NCBI GenBank assembly: GCA_947588995.1
Contig: CANPZI010000010.1
Span: 1 to 64,000 of the forward strand
Length of the DNA: 64,000 nt
Direction of reading: 5' to 3'
Source: an uncultured Lachnospiraceae bacterium
GTDB lineage: Bacteria; Bacillota; Clostridia; Lachnospirales; Lachnospiraceae
Of the stretch, positions 1 through 8,978 are shown piece by piece; the stretch's first letter is position 1, and each line of letters begins with the position of its first letter. A model generated the notes under the pieces. That model was given only the letters and a program-made list of their open reading frames with translations, was not told the origin of the DNA and did no database searches. A program made the position numbers and the translations under genes.

Positions 1-75
1 TTCCCGAGTGGCCAAAGGGGACAGACTGTAAATCTGCTGCAAATTGCTTCGGTGGTTCGAATCCACCTCCGCCCA
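1..75 (+). tRNA. tRNA-Tyr (GTA), 5' end cut off by the window
   Basis: The window opens inside a tRNA. The anticodon loop CTGTAAA (anticodon GTA) is read around base 29. The long variable arm of a class II tRNA follows, then a T arm with stems GGTGG and CCACC around the TTCGAAT loop at 51-67. The 3' acceptor strand TCCGCCC with discriminator A ends at 75. No CCA is encoded. The 5' acceptor strand lies before base 1. It belongs to a cluster with the two tRNAs that follow. Confidence 0.93.
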
Positions 76-119
76 GTTGAAAAGAATCGCAGTCGGATTC
101 TTTGCATATAATTTAATAA

Positions 120-193
120 CGCGGGGTGGAGCAGTCTGGAAGCTCGTCGGGCTCATAACCCGAAGGTCACAGGTTCAAATCCTGTCCCCGCTA
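120..193 (+). tRNA. initiator tRNA-Met (CAT)
   Basis: The cloverleaf has anticodon loop CTCATAA flanked by the three G:C pairs (GGG/CCC) that mark initiator tRNA. Position 1 (C) faces T at position 72, so the first acceptor pair is unpaired; a 1-72 mismatch is the other initiator hallmark, although it is C-A in E. coli. The T arm is ACAGG-TTCAAAT-CCTGT. No CCA is encoded. A TATAAT-like hexamer at 107-112 lies just upstream, without a convincing -35 box. Confidence 0.95.
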
Positions 194-200
194 CTCAAAT

Positions 201-273
<73 letters not shown>

Positions 274-287
274 TTGTTTTATGCCAG

Positions 288-320
288 GAGAACGCTGTGT
301 CAGGTACAGCGTTCTTTTTT
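288..320 (+). terminator. Rho-independent terminator of the tRNA cluster
   Basis: The arms GAACGCTGT (290-298) and ACAGCGTTC (306-314) form a 9-bp perfect stem, followed directly by TTTTTT (315-320). It ends transcription of the tRNA cluster. Confidence 0.93.
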
Positions 321-388
321 ATGATTTATTTCCGGGATGTAAATGATAGAAGCAGGCGCAGCGTTTTTTTGATAGCGGAGAAAGCGTT

Positions 389-418
389 TTGATGAGTTTC
401 CAGTGTTTTGCGTATATT
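389..418 (+). promoter_or_regulatory. Predicted promoter of the LytTR/GHKL operon
   Basis: TTGATG (389-394) and TATATT (413-418) are separated by 18 bp, a sigma-A-type arrangement. This leaves a 5' leader of roughly 80 bases before the response regulator. The remaining gap (321-504) shows nothing else I recognise. LytTR regulators often control their own operon, but no clear pair of LytTR half-sites was identified. Confidence 0.5.
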
Positions 419-504
419 ACACCTAATCAACCGTTTATGGCATAAAGCGCGTTTTTGGGATGCTTATGCCGATATTATAGATACATGGATGTGGGGTGAA
501 GCGG

Positions 505-1221
505 ATGTTATCAATAGCGGTATGCGATGACGAAGCCATAGAGTGCTGCGCCATAGCGGGCAAAATTAAGGAAATATTGCGGGAAATGAAGACAGCCTGT
601 ACGCTGCGGCAGTTTTACAGCGGGCGGGAGCTGCTGCGCGCACAGGACAGTTTTGACATTATTTTTCTGGATATTATCATGCCCGATCTGGACGGTATGA
701 AAGCGGCGCGGCTCTTTCGGGAAAAGGCCTCCGACAAACTGCTTATCTTTATTTCTTCCAGCAGGAAATATGTATTTGACGCCTATGACGTGGAGGCGTT
801 TCAGTATCTGTTGAAGCCAATTGATGATAAGAAGCTGAGAAGCGTGCTGCAAAAGGCGGTAAGAAAGATAGAAGTTCATCCGCAGGAATTTTTGATTGTC
901 AGCAGGGAGCGCCAACAGAAGAAAATATTTCTGGACAATGTCCGCTATTTCGAGATTCAGGGACGCGTTGTGACGGTTCACGAGACGGACGGTGTTTCTA
1001 CCTATTATGAGCAGATTGGGGCCTTGGAAAAAAGTCTGCAGGGCAAGGGTTTTTTCAGGTGTCATAAAAGTTTCCTGGTCAATCTGCGATATGTCGCTGC
1101 TTATAACAGACAGGAAGCGATTCTGGACAACGGGGAGAAACTCGTGGTTGCCAGAAGAAGATATGAGGCGTTTTGTGAGGAACTTCTGGCATATATGAGA
1201 AAAAGAGGGGGAATCGTGTGA
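505..1221 (+). CDS. LytTR-family response regulator
   Basis: This 238-residue cytoplasmic regulator has an N-terminal receiver domain (about residues 1-118). It shows the acidic CDDE motif, the phospho-acceptor Asp in FLDIIMPDLDG and the Lys of LLKPID. A C-terminal LytTR DNA-binding domain follows (about 135-232; FFRCHKSFLVNLRYV is typical). The ATG at 505 is preferred over the in-frame GTG at 496 because GGGG at 493-496 is a ribosome-binding site for it. The gene overlaps the start of a GHKL kinase, so the two form an AgrA/AgrC-like pair. No peptide-pheromone gene is visible next to it. The input signal is unknown. Confidence 0.92.
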   Translation: MLSIAVCDDEAIECCAIAGKIKEILREMKTACTLRQFYSGRELLRAQDSFDIIFLDIIMPDLDGMKAARLFREKASDKLLIFISSSRKYVFDAYDVEAFQYLLKPIDDKKLRSVLQKAVRKIEVHPQEFLIVSRERQQKKIFLDNVRYFEIQGRVVTVHETDGVSTYYEQIGALEKSLQGKGFFRCHKSFLVNLRYVAAYNRQEAILDNGEKLVVARRRYEAFCEELLAYMRKRGGIV

Positions 1222-2618
1222 TGCGGGATTTTGCGGGCGCTGCTGCAGTGGTATTATGTTATGCGGGATATATCCGCAGCGTCGTGCTGTTTTGTAGAAA
1301 ACACTTAAGCGTTTCAAGGTATTGCGGGAAAATCTTCGGCCCGCTTCTTTTCATGGGCGGAATGCTTTGCGATAGTGTGAGCAGGCGGGGTGCGGCTTCG
1401 CCTATTGCGATGGCATTGTCGTATCATATTCTGTTCATTGGACTGGTTTTGCTGCTCTTTTCGGAGAGAGCGGAGAGGAAAGTGTTCGCGGCAGCTGTCC
1501 TGATTACTGTGACGACGCTTATGGAAAATTTCTGCGCGTCTTTTCTCTCCTGTCTTGCGCTCGTCTATCTGCACGGGGTGAGGCGGATTGCCGAACCGAT
1601 TTTGGGGGAGAAAGAATCGTGGGGTATCGCCGGTGCGGTTCTGATATTTGCCGCCCTGAGTCTCTCCTTTTTGTCTAAACACTTTTCTTCGATTCTGTAT
1701 GGCAAGAGCAAAAAGTGGTATCTTACGCTCTCTATTCCTCTGCTTGCGGCGGTGCTGCTGGTTGATCTTGCGAACTGGGGAGCGAGCAGAGGCATTATGG
1801 TACGGAGCGGAGGGAATATGGGACTGTACAGGGATCAGTTTTTGGGTTATGCCGGGAACTGTGTCTTGACGGCAGTGGCTCTGCTGGCGGCGGGTTTCTG
1901 TGTATTCGGGATGAGCCGGATCTATGTGGAACAAGAGAAAAACGTACACTATCATATGCAGGTCGCCGCATACAGGATGTTGGAGGAGCAGTACAGACAG
2001 TCTGAGCGGCTGCGGCATGACCTGAAGAATCATGTGCTCGTGCTGTCGGAATTCCTGGAGAAGAGGGAGTGGGAGAGCATGGAACGCTATCTGCAGGACA
2101 TGAGAAATAGCGCCGATATCGGGAGCGGGGAGGAGATTACGGGAAACAGGACGGTTGACTTTCTCCTATATCAGAAACGAAGAACGGCGGAGGGTAAAAA
2201 TATCACGTGGGAGTGCGATGCACAGATGCCGCCGCAGTGCCGTATTCGGGAATTTGACCTGTGCGTGCTGTTTGGTAATCTGCTGGACAATGCGATCGAG
2301 GCGTGCGACCGGCTGCAGCGGGATGCACTGTATGGCGGCAGAGGGGCCTTTATCAGGATACAGGCCGTTTCGGTCCGGCGGTGTCTGCTGCTGGAGATAG
2401 AGAACAGTACGTTGGCGGAAGAGAGGCAGACATCGGATGGAACGGTGAAGAAAAGGCAGAAAGAGCCGCACGGTATTGGGCTTTTCAATGTCCGCGATGT
2501 GGTGCGCAGATATGACGGAACAATGAAGATAGAAAATGCGCACAGTGTTTTCAGCGTTTCCATCCTTATTCCGTATCCGGACGGCGATGCCGCATATGAC
2601 ACCGAACAGGCTGTTTGA
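1218..2618 (+). CDS. GHKL sensor histidine kinase (AgrC-like)
   Basis: The N-terminal half (about residues 1-240) consists of hydrophobic segments, probably six or seven membrane helices. The C-terminal half is a GHKL kinase: the phospho-acceptor His lies in RLRHDLKNHVLVLSEFLE, the N box in LLDNAIEAC and the G box in HGIGLFNVRDVVRRY. It should phosphorylate the LytTR regulator encoded immediately upstream, whose stop codon it overlaps (GTG at 1218, or ATG at 1221 in the same frame). The organisation matches quorum-sensing-type pairs, but the ligand is unknown. Confidence 0.9.
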   Translation: MMRDFAGAAAVVLCYAGYIRSVVLFCRKHLSVSRYCGKIFGPLLFMGGMLCDSVSRRGAASPIAMALSYHILFIGLVLLLFSERAERKVFAAAVLITVTTLMENFCASFLSCLALVYLHGVRRIAEPILGEKESWGIAGAVLIFAALSLSFLSKHFSSILYGKSKKWYLTLSIPLLAAVLLVDLANWGASRGIMVRSGGNMGLYRDQFLGYAGNCVLTAVALLAAGFCVFGMSRIYVEQEKNVHYHMQVAAYRMLEEQYRQSERLRHDLKNHVLVLSEFLEKREWESMERYLQDMRNSADIGSGEEITGNRTVDFLLYQKRRTAEGKNITWECDAQMPPQCRIREFDLCVLFGNLLDNAIEACDRLQRDALYGGRGAFIRIQAVSVRRCLLLEIENSTLAEERQTSDGTVKKRQKEPHGIGLFNVRDVVRRYDGTMKIENAHSVFSVSILIPYPDGDAAYDTEQAV

Positions 2619-2743
2619 GACGACAGACTAAGCGAATATCAGGGTAATGTCGAGAGATAAAACAGGAGCGGTGGCGGATAAAAGGCGGGCAAGGGAGTTT
2701 GGTCCGCGATTTCCGGGATCAATGCTTCGGAAGGAGGAGCGAT

Positions 2744-3256
2744 ATGAACACAAAGACGATGGAAGGGCTTGTGGGCGCGCGGGTTAATATGGATCTGCTG
2801 AATACGCCGTTTCGGGTGTATAAGGAGGCGCGCCGCGAGGGCGATACGGCGACGATGGAACGGGCCATGGGGTATGTCGATGATTTCTCGGATCGGGCGG
2901 ACGGATATAAGGCCAAAGCCGATGAGGGTATGAAGCAGGACGCGGAGGATGCCAGAGAGAAACTGCGGACAGACTGCGAGGAGGCGGCCAGGGAGCGCCG
3001 AAAAGAGCGAGAAGCGTTCGAGCAGAAGATTGCGGAGAAGCGGGAAGAAGAGACAAAGACCGACACGGTGGAGATTAGCGAGGAGGGCAGAAGTCTGGAG
3101 GAAAACGGACGGGTTGAAGCCGACGATGCGAAAGGCGCAGATACGGATGACGGAGCGCAGTCAGCTGAGCCTGCCGTGAAGCAGCCGACAATATATACCA
3201 AAACCGGAGCGGTAAGCCCGCCGGAACAGGAGGCGGTTCTTTCGGTTTCCGTGTAG
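2744..3256 (+). CDS. Hypothetical charged helical protein
   Basis: This 170-residue protein starts at the ATG after a strong AAGGAGGAG ribosome-binding site; an in-frame TTG 45 bases upstream has no such site. The N-terminal part (VGARVNMDLLNTPFRVYKEARREGD) is moderately conserved-looking. The middle (about residues 55-110) is very rich in Glu, Lys, Arg and Asp and likely a long helix or coiled coil. The C-terminus is acidic and disordered in appearance. There is no signal peptide or membrane segment. I do not recognise a family with certainty. It stands alone between the kinase gene and a strong terminator. Confidence 0.7.
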   Translation: MNTKTMEGLVGARVNMDLLNTPFRVYKEARREGDTATMERAMGYVDDFSDRADGYKAKADEGMKQDAEDAREKLRTDCEEAARERRKEREAFEQKIAEKREEETKTDTVEISEEGRSLEENGRVEADDAKGADTDDGAQSAEPAVKQPTIYTKTGAVSPPEQEAVLSVSV

Positions 3257-3265
3257 AGCAAATGG

Positions 3266-3294
3266 GAAGCCCGCATGGCCATGCGGGCTTCTTT
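3266..3294 (+). terminator. Terminator after the charged protein gene
   Basis: A 26-bp perfect palindrome (3266-3291; half-site GAAGCCCGCATGG) is followed by TTT. The symmetric stem is very strong, while the T run is short. Confidence 0.8.
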
Positions 3295-3393
3295 GCGTTG
3301 ACAAAGGATTTCGGATATGCTATGTATGGATAGTGATTATTTGTTTTGAACGTCGGCGATATAGAAGAGGAGGCCTTTTGGCGCGGAGAAAAT

Positions 3394-4866
3394 ATGCTGT
3401 TTAATTCCTATATTTTTCTGATGGTATTTCTGCCGCTCACCTGCCTGGTGTATTATGGTCTGAATCGGCTGGAAAAATATCGTATGGCTGCTTTCGCGCT
3501 GCTGGCGGCTTCTTTTGTGTTCTATGGATATCAGGATCCGAAATTGTGTCTGCTGCTGGCGGCGAGCATTCTGCTCAATTATGCGCTTCACTGTGCCCTG
3601 ACAGGGATGACGGAGGGCAGATTGTGCCGGAAACTGCTGCTGGTCTGCGGGGTGGCATCCAATCTGGGCATACTGTTCTATTTCAAATATCTGGATTTTT
3701 TTCTGGAAAATGTGAATGCGCTTACGGGGAGCCGTTTCGCCCTGCGCAACATAGCGCTGCCGCTGGGCATCAGCTTTTATACGTTCCAGCAGCTGTCTTT
3801 TGTGGTGGACAGTTATCGTGGAGAGGCGCGGCGGTATCGTTTTTTGGACTATGCGCTGTTCGTATCCTTTTTTCCGCAGCTTGTGGCGGGCCCCATCGTT
3901 CTGCACAGCGAGATCATTCCTCAGTTTGCGGATCCGCAAAAGAGGAAAGTGAATTATTCTAATTTGCTGGCGGGAACGGAATATCTGATTATCGGCCTCG
4001 CCAAAAAGGTACTGTTAGCGGATTCTTTTGGGCGGATCTGTGACGCCGGCTATTCCCGGATCCCGACTTTGGGCAGCTTCAGCGCGATTGCGGTCATTCT
4101 GGCTTACACGCTGGAGATTTACTTTGATTTCAGCGGCTACTGCGACATGGCGGTGGGAATCGGCCGCCTGCTCAATATTGAGATTCCGGTGAATTTCCGC
4201 TCGCCGTACAAGGCTGTGAACATAGCGGATTTCTGGAAGCGCTGGCATATCACACTGACGCGTTTTCTGACGACTTATCTGTATATTCCGCTGGGAGGCA
4301 GCCGGAAAGGGACATGGAAGACCTGCCGCAATGTACTGATTGTCTTTGCGCTGAGCGGTCTGTGGCACGGTGCTGACTGGAGTTTTGTGGCCTGGGGTAT
4401 GATGCACGGTGTGATGATGGTGCTTTATCGGCTGACCCGCTCATGGGTGGATCGGCTGCCGAAATGGTTCACGTGGCTTTTGACCTTTGGCTTTGTCAAC
4501 GCGGCGTGGGTGTTTTTCGGGACAGAGAGCGTCAGGCTTCCCCTGCAGCTTTTTGGCAGAGTGTTTGCCGGCGGGATATCCGGCGGTCTGCCGCAGCTCT
4601 CTCAGGCGCTTTGCGACGGCAGCTTTCTGTATTTTCTGCTGTCACTTATGCCGGGCCTGAAAGGATCGATGGAAGTGTGGATGCAGATGATTACGGTTAT
4701 CTGGCTGCTTGGCGGGTTCCTGCTCTGCGTGGCCGCGCCTTCCAGCCATGAGATCGTGGCGGCGAAGTGCCGAAAGGGAAGCTGCTTTTTGGCGCTGTCC
4801 GCGCTGCTTTTTGCTGTAGTGATCCATCTGTCCGAAATATCGAAGTTTATCTATTTCAATTTCTGA
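3394..4866 (+). CDS. MBOAT O-acyltransferase (AlgI/DltB-like)
   Basis: This polytopic membrane protein of 490 residues belongs to the MBOAT family, which moves acyl groups across the membrane to cell-surface polymers. Visible family features are FLPLTCLVYYGL near the N-terminus, LPLGISFYTFQQLSFVVD, FFPQLVAGPI, IADFWKRWHITLTRFL, and the catalytic His in LSGLWHGADWSF. The ATG at 3394, preceded by GGAGA, is chosen over a TTG 48 bases upstream. The next gene encodes an SGNH-like anchored protein, the usual partner in AlgI/AlgJ-type polysaccharide O-acetylation. The acceptor polymer is unknown. Teichoic acid D-alanylation is less likely because no dltA or dltC is nearby. Confidence 0.92.
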   Translation: MLFNSYIFLMVFLPLTCLVYYGLNRLEKYRMAAFALLAASFVFYGYQDPKLCLLLAASILLNYALHCALTGMTEGRLCRKLLLVCGVASNLGILFYFKYLDFFLENVNALTGSRFALRNIALPLGISFYTFQQLSFVVDSYRGEARRYRFLDYALFVSFFPQLVAGPIVLHSEIIPQFADPQKRKVNYSNLLAGTEYLIIGLAKKVLLADSFGRICDAGYSRIPTLGSFSAIAVILAYTLEIYFDFSGYCDMAVGIGRLLNIEIPVNFRSPYKAVNIADFWKRWHITLTRFLTTYLYIPLGGSRKGTWKTCRNVLIVFALSGLWHGADWSFVAWGMMHGVMMVLYRLTRSWVDRLPKWFTWLLTFGFVNAAWVFFGTESVRLPLQLFGRVFAGGISGGLPQLSQALCDGSFLYFLLSLMPGLKGSMEVWMQMITVIWLLGGFLLCVAAPSSHEIVAAKCRKGSCFLALSALLFAVVIHLSEISKFIYFNF

Positions 4867-4882
4867 TGCGGAGGAAAGCAAT

Positions 4883-5956
4883 ATGGAGGACAAGAAAGCG
4901 TTCCGGCGGCTTATGGCGTATCTGGCCGGCGCCGGTGTCTGCATAGCGGGATTTGCGCTTTTTATCTTTCTGATAGATCCGTTTTATCAGTATCACGATA
5001 CATGGTTTGGGCTTCCGGTGATATTGGAAAACGCGGTCTACCAGACGCCCGGAGCCGCCAGGAATCTGCCCTGCGACAGCGTGATCGTGGGCACTTCCAT
5101 GACAGAGAATTTTCATGTGTCATGGTTTGACGAGCTGGGCTGGGATACGCTGAAACTCTCCTATTCCGGCGCGCATACCGACGACCTGAGAGCGATACTC
5201 ACCCAGGTATTTGACAGAGAGAAACCGCCGGCGCATGTGGTGATGGATCTCAATGATTACCAGCTGACGACGGATGCCGGAGAGGTTTATGTCGAGCGCC
5301 CCAAGTATCTGTATGACCGCTTTCTCTTAAACGACGCGGCCTATCTGTGCAACAAGGATGCTTTTGAGATGTCGGTGCAGCGCATCGAAGATAAGATGAA
5401 CGGCCGCGAAAGCAACCTCGATACGGCCTACGTGTGGGAGGATGAGGGGCTTTTTGGCAGGCGGGCCGCGCAGGACGCAGCCAGAAATGACAGGCGGATT
5501 GCCATGGAGAAAGGGGAGATTGACTGCGATCCGGAGCAGATGCTTGCCGTGTGCGATGAGAATCTGGACAATCTGACGCCGTTTATCGAAGCGCATCCGG
5601 AAACGGAGTTTTATGTTTTCTATCCGCCGTACAGTATGCTGTACTGGGAAGTGCTGCACCTGAACGGAACGACGGAGGAAATGCTGGAAGTCTACCGGCA
5701 TTCCATAGAGCGCCTCCTCGCGTATGAAAACGTGAGAGTATATTATTTTCAGGCGGAGAGAGAGATTATTTCCGATCTGGACAATTACCGGGACGCGGCT
5801 CACTATAAGCCGGAATATAACCGATACATTTTTGAGTGCATCAGGGACGGGCGGAATCTGGTGACGAAAGAGAATCTTGCGGGGCGCATAGAGGATATGC
5901 GGCGGTATGCGGATCAGTTTGACTATGACGCGTTGTGGGAGGACGGCGGCTTTTAG
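4883..5956 (+). CDS. Membrane-anchored SGNH/AlgJ-like acetylation partner
   Basis: The 357-residue protein has a single N-terminal membrane anchor (about residues 12-36) and an extracytoplasmic domain. The motif VIVGTSMTENF resembles the nucleophile block (G-[TD]-S) of SGNH hydrolases. A late D-x-x-H-like element (RDAAHYKPEYNRYI) could supply the Asp/His pair. It follows the MBOAT gene by 16 bases with a GGAGGAAA site. Such MBOAT-SGNH pairs cooperate in O-acetylation of surface polysaccharides. The acetyl transfer role is inferred from context; the exact family was not confirmed. Confidence 0.75.
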   Translation: MEDKKAFRRLMAYLAGAGVCIAGFALFIFLIDPFYQYHDTWFGLPVILENAVYQTPGAARNLPCDSVIVGTSMTENFHVSWFDELGWDTLKLSYSGAHTDDLRAILTQVFDREKPPAHVVMDLNDYQLTTDAGEVYVERPKYLYDRFLLNDAAYLCNKDAFEMSVQRIEDKMNGRESNLDTAYVWEDEGLFGRRAAQDAARNDRRIAMEKGEIDCDPEQMLAVCDENLDNLTPFIEAHPETEFYVFYPPYSMLYWEVLHLNGTTEEMLEVYRHSIERLLAYENVRVYYFQAEREIISDLDNYRDAAHYKPEYNRYIFECIRDGRNLVTKENLAGRIEDMRRYADQFDYDALWEDGGF

Positions 5957-6037
5957 TATAGGCAATTCCTGTCATTTATGGTATGATAGGCGCAGCGGCA
6001 CAACAGGCGGCGGTGAAAACAGACGGGGCGGAACACG

Positions 6038-7216
6038 ATGAAGAAGATCATGCTTTTTGAGGGTGATATAGAAACGCAGGGATACTTTTCGAGGCAGCTT
6101 GCAGCGGGGTTTGAGGCGCTCGGCCACGAGACATTCCTGTTCGACTTAAGCAAGCCCTATGTCAGCACGGAGAAGTTTTTCCGTTTTTTTGAAAAGGGCA
6201 ATACCGTGCTCGTCAATTTCAATTTTCATGGGATGAGCGGCGAGGACTATTTCCTGGACGAGAACGAGCGGAGCATGTGGGAAGCGCTGGATATCCCTAG
6301 CTACAATATTGTGGTGGATCATCCGATGTACTATCATCACTTTCTGGAAAAAGTGCCGTACAACTACCATCATGTCAGCATCGACAGAAACCATGACCGA
6401 TATATGGCGCGCTTTTTTCCGGAGATTGCGCGGATGCCCTTTCTGCCGTTGGCGGGGACGAAACTGTATGAGAACAAATCCAACGTGCCGGTCGCGCATC
6501 GCAGGTATGATGTGATGATGGTAGGGAATTACTGTGTGCCGCAGACGTTCGAGAAGTTTATCACGCGGATTGACGATGAGTACACGGCCTTTTATTATGG
6601 GATGATCGACGATCTGCTGGCGAATCCTCACAGGACAGTGGAGGAAGTTGCGGAGACGCATCTCGTGGACGAACTCGGTGAGGTGCCGGAGGAAGAACTG
6701 AAGAAAGCGCTTGCGGCGATGACTTTTATCGACCTGTACGTGCGCTACACAATACGGGGAGAGGCAGTGAAAGAGCTGGCCGACGGCGGCATCAGGGTGC
6801 ATATTTTCGGGGACGGCTGGGAGCAAGTTCACTGTAAGCGTCCGGAAAACCTGCTTCTGATGAACAAACTGGACTCCGAGGGCTGTCTGAAGAAGCTGTG
6901 TCAGACGAAGATATCGCTCAATGTGATGCCGTGGTTCAAGGACGGTGCGCACGACAGGATCTTCAATAGCATGTTAAACGGAGCGGTGTGTCTGACAGAC
7001 ACAAGCGTCTATCTGGACAGTATTCTGCACGACGGCGTTGACTGTGCGGTCTATTCTCTGCAAGAACTGAAACGGCTGCCTGAGATCGCGGGGGAGCTTC
7101 TGGCCGATTCTGACAGGATGCAGAGTATCGCGGATGCCGGTTATCAGATGGCGGCTGCGGGACATACCTGGGCGCACCGGGCACGGGAAATCCACGGCTG
7201 GATCGAGGGCGTGTGA
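6038..7216 (+). CDS. CgeB-like glycosyltransferase
   Basis: This soluble 392-residue protein has an N-terminal Rossmann-type start (KKIMLFEGDIETQGYFSRQLAAGF). Its C-terminal half is typical of CgeB/GT1-like glycosyltransferases: VHIFGDGWEQV, KISLNVMPWFKDGAHDRIFNSMLNGAVCLTD, and a closing HTWAHRAREI. CgeB of Bacillus is linked to spore-surface glycosylation. Here the gene follows the MBOAT/SGNH pair, so it may build a surface glycan. A TATGAT hexamer at 5982-5987 could be the -10 box of its own promoter. Donor and acceptor are unknown. Confidence 0.75.
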   Translation: MKKIMLFEGDIETQGYFSRQLAAGFEALGHETFLFDLSKPYVSTEKFFRFFEKGNTVLVNFNFHGMSGEDYFLDENERSMWEALDIPSYNIVVDHPMYYHHFLEKVPYNYHHVSIDRNHDRYMARFFPEIARMPFLPLAGTKLYENKSNVPVAHRRYDVMMVGNYCVPQTFEKFITRIDDEYTAFYYGMIDDLLANPHRTVEEVAETHLVDELGEVPEEELKKALAAMTFIDLYVRYTIRGEAVKELADGGIRVHIFGDGWEQVHCKRPENLLLMNKLDSEGCLKKLCQTKISLNVMPWFKDGAHDRIFNSMLNGAVCLTDTSVYLDSILHDGVDCAVYSLQELKRLPEIAGELLADSDRMQSIADAGYQMAAAGHTWAHRAREIHGWIEGV

Positions 7217-7264
7217 CGAACGGCGCGGCAGATCAGGATAAGAGAATCGGAGCAAGACAGACGA

Positions 7265-7981
7265 ATGGAGACAATACGGAAAAGAAGAAAGGACATAGGC
7301 TTTGCGTTCCGGCAGTCCGTGCCGGTTATGCTGGGCTATATTTTTCTGGGGATCGCGTTTGGCCTGCTTCTGCAGAATGCGGGCTACAATGTTATCTGGG
7401 CTTTTTTCGCGAGCCTGTTCATCTATGCGGGCAGCATGGAGTTTGTGCTGGTGACGCTGCTGAGCACGGGCGCGGGGCTCTTGTATACGGCGGTGATGAC
7501 GTTCTTCATCAATGGCAGGCACATTTTTTACGGCCTGTCTTTTGTGGAGAAGTTTAAGAAGATGGGCAGAGTTTATCCGTACATGGTATTTTCCCTGACG
7601 GACGAGACTTACTCGGTCCTGTGCGGGACGAAAGTGCCGGAGGGACTGGACGAGGACAGGGTCTTTTTCTGGATCTCGCTTCTGGATCAGTCATACTGGA
7701 TTCTGGGATCGGTGATCGGCGCGCTGGCGGGGAGTTATATCACATTTGACTCTACGGGCATCGACTTCTCCATGACAGCGCTGTTTATCGTGATCGCGGT
7801 GGAACAGTGGCAGGATAGTAAATCGCATGTTCCGGCGATACTGGGCGTGGTGTGCGGCATCCTGTGGCTGCTTCTTCTGGGGCCGGATGAATTTCTGCTG
7901 CCGACGCTGTGCACCTGCGTGCTGGCGCTGCTTCTGATGCGCGGACGGCTGATGCCGGACGCAGAGAAAGAGAGGAGGTAA
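7265..7981 (+). CDS. azlC: AzlC-family branched-chain amino-acid exporter subunit
   Basis: This 238-residue polytopic membrane protein matches the large subunit of the AzlCD exporter. The start FAFRQSVPVMLGYIFLGIAFG and the segment AGSMEFVLVTLLS...NGRHIFYGLSF are characteristic. Together with AzlD it exports branched-chain amino acids and analogues such as azaleucine. azlD follows after 4 bases behind an AGGAGGTAA site. No Lrp/AsnC-type regulator (AzlB) is seen nearby. Confidence 0.93.
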   Translation: METIRKRRKDIGFAFRQSVPVMLGYIFLGIAFGLLLQNAGYNVIWAFFASLFIYAGSMEFVLVTLLSTGAGLLYTAVMTFFINGRHIFYGLSFVEKFKKMGRVYPYMVFSLTDETYSVLCGTKVPEGLDEDRVFFWISLLDQSYWILGSVIGALAGSYITFDSTGIDFSMTALFIVIAVEQWQDSKSHVPAILGVVCGILWLLLLGPDEFLLPTLCTCVLALLLMRGRLMPDAEKERR

Positions 7982-7985
7982 CGAT

Positions 7986-8321
7986 ATGCCGATCAGTGTG
8001 GGACATTCCGCTGCGATTATTGCGGTGACGGCGCTCTGCACGGTTCTGCTGCGGGCTCTGCCGTTTCTGGTGTTCGGCGGGAAGAAAGAAGTGCCCAGGG
8101 TGGTGAGCGACCTCGGCGCGCTTCTTCCCTCTTCCATCATGGCGGTGCTCGTCGTATACTGTCTTAGGAATATAGATTTTGCGGCGGCGGGACATTTTCT
8201 GCCGGCGCTTCTCTCCTGCCTGCTGGTGGCGGGACTGCATGTGTGGAAAAAGAATATCCTGCTCAGCATCGGACTCGGAACGGTCTGTTATATGGTGCTG
8301 GTGCAGGCGGTGTTCGTATGA
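7986..8321 (+). CDS. azlD: AzlD-family exporter small subunit
   Basis: This small 111-residue membrane protein has four hydrophobic segments and the family start AAIIAVTALCTVLLRALPFLVF. It is translationally close to azlC (4-base gap, AGGAGG site). It forms the two-component exporter with AzlC. Confidence 0.93.
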   Translation: MPISVGHSAAIIAVTALCTVLLRALPFLVFGGKKEVPRVVSDLGALLPSSIMAVLVVYCLRNIDFAAAGHFLPALLSCLLVAGLHVWKKNILLSIGLGTVCYMVLVQAVFV

Positions 8322-8371
8322 CGTCTGCGGGGTGCGGCACAGGCTGCGTTTCCGCGGCGAACGGAGGAGAT

Positions 8372-8914
8372 ATGGGTTTATTCGCAGGAAGTGAAGAGAG
8401 AAAGGCGCGGCGCATCCGGGAGATGTATGAGCGTCACAGGCAGATACGGCGGATGCTGCAAAGCCATGCGGCGGATATTCTGGCCTCGGACAATTTTCGG
8501 AGCACGAAGCGGCATATTCAGCATGGAACGATGACGGTGTACAATCACAGCATGGATGTGGCCAGATACAGTCTGCTCTTAAATAAAAAGTTCGGGATCG
8601 GGTGCGACAGCCATGACCTGATCCGGGGTGCGCTGCTTCACGACTATTTTCTCTATGACTGGCATGACAAGGCCTACTTGTCCGTGCGCAAGAGATTTCA
8701 CGGCTTCCGGCATCCCGCTGCGGCGCTTCGGAATGCCGAGCGGGAGTACGAACTGACCGACAGGCAGCGGGAGATCATTAAGAAGCATATGTGGCCCCTG
8801 TCCATCGTGCCGCCCACCTGCAGGGAGGCCTGGGTCGTCACGGCGGCGGATAAGTATTGCTCATTCATGGAGACGGTGGGCCTGCACCGGGGACACGGCG
8901 CGCGGGCATCCTGA
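8372..8914 (+). CDS. HD-domain phosphohydrolase
   Basis: This 180-residue soluble protein carries an HD-type metal site: the first His near YNHSMDVARYS, the HD pair in GALLHDYFLYDWHD, then HGFRHPAAAL and an Asp in VVTAADKYCSFME. The family hydrolyses phosphoester bonds, often in nucleotides; the substrate here is unknown. The ATG at 8372 follows a perfect CGGAGGAGA site. An in-frame ATG at 8318 overlapping the azlD stop is possible but has a weaker site. Confidence 0.83.
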   Translation: MGLFAGSEERKARRIREMYERHRQIRRMLQSHAADILASDNFRSTKRHIQHGTMTVYNHSMDVARYSLLLNKKFGIGCDSHDLIRGALLHDYFLYDWHDKAYLSVRKRFHGFRHPAAALRNAEREYELTDRQREIIKKHMWPLSIVPPTCREAWVVTAADKYCSFMETVGLHRGHGARAS

Positions 8915-8978
8915 ATGGCGGGTATGCCCTGACGGGAGGAAGAGACAGCGCTAAGCGGCGCTGTGGAGCTGGCAGGAT

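Noticed and set aside
5957..6037. Full promoter before the CgeB-like gene
   Set aside because: TATGAT at 5982-5987 is a fair -10 box but no acceptable -35 box is placed, so it was mentioned only in the gene entry.
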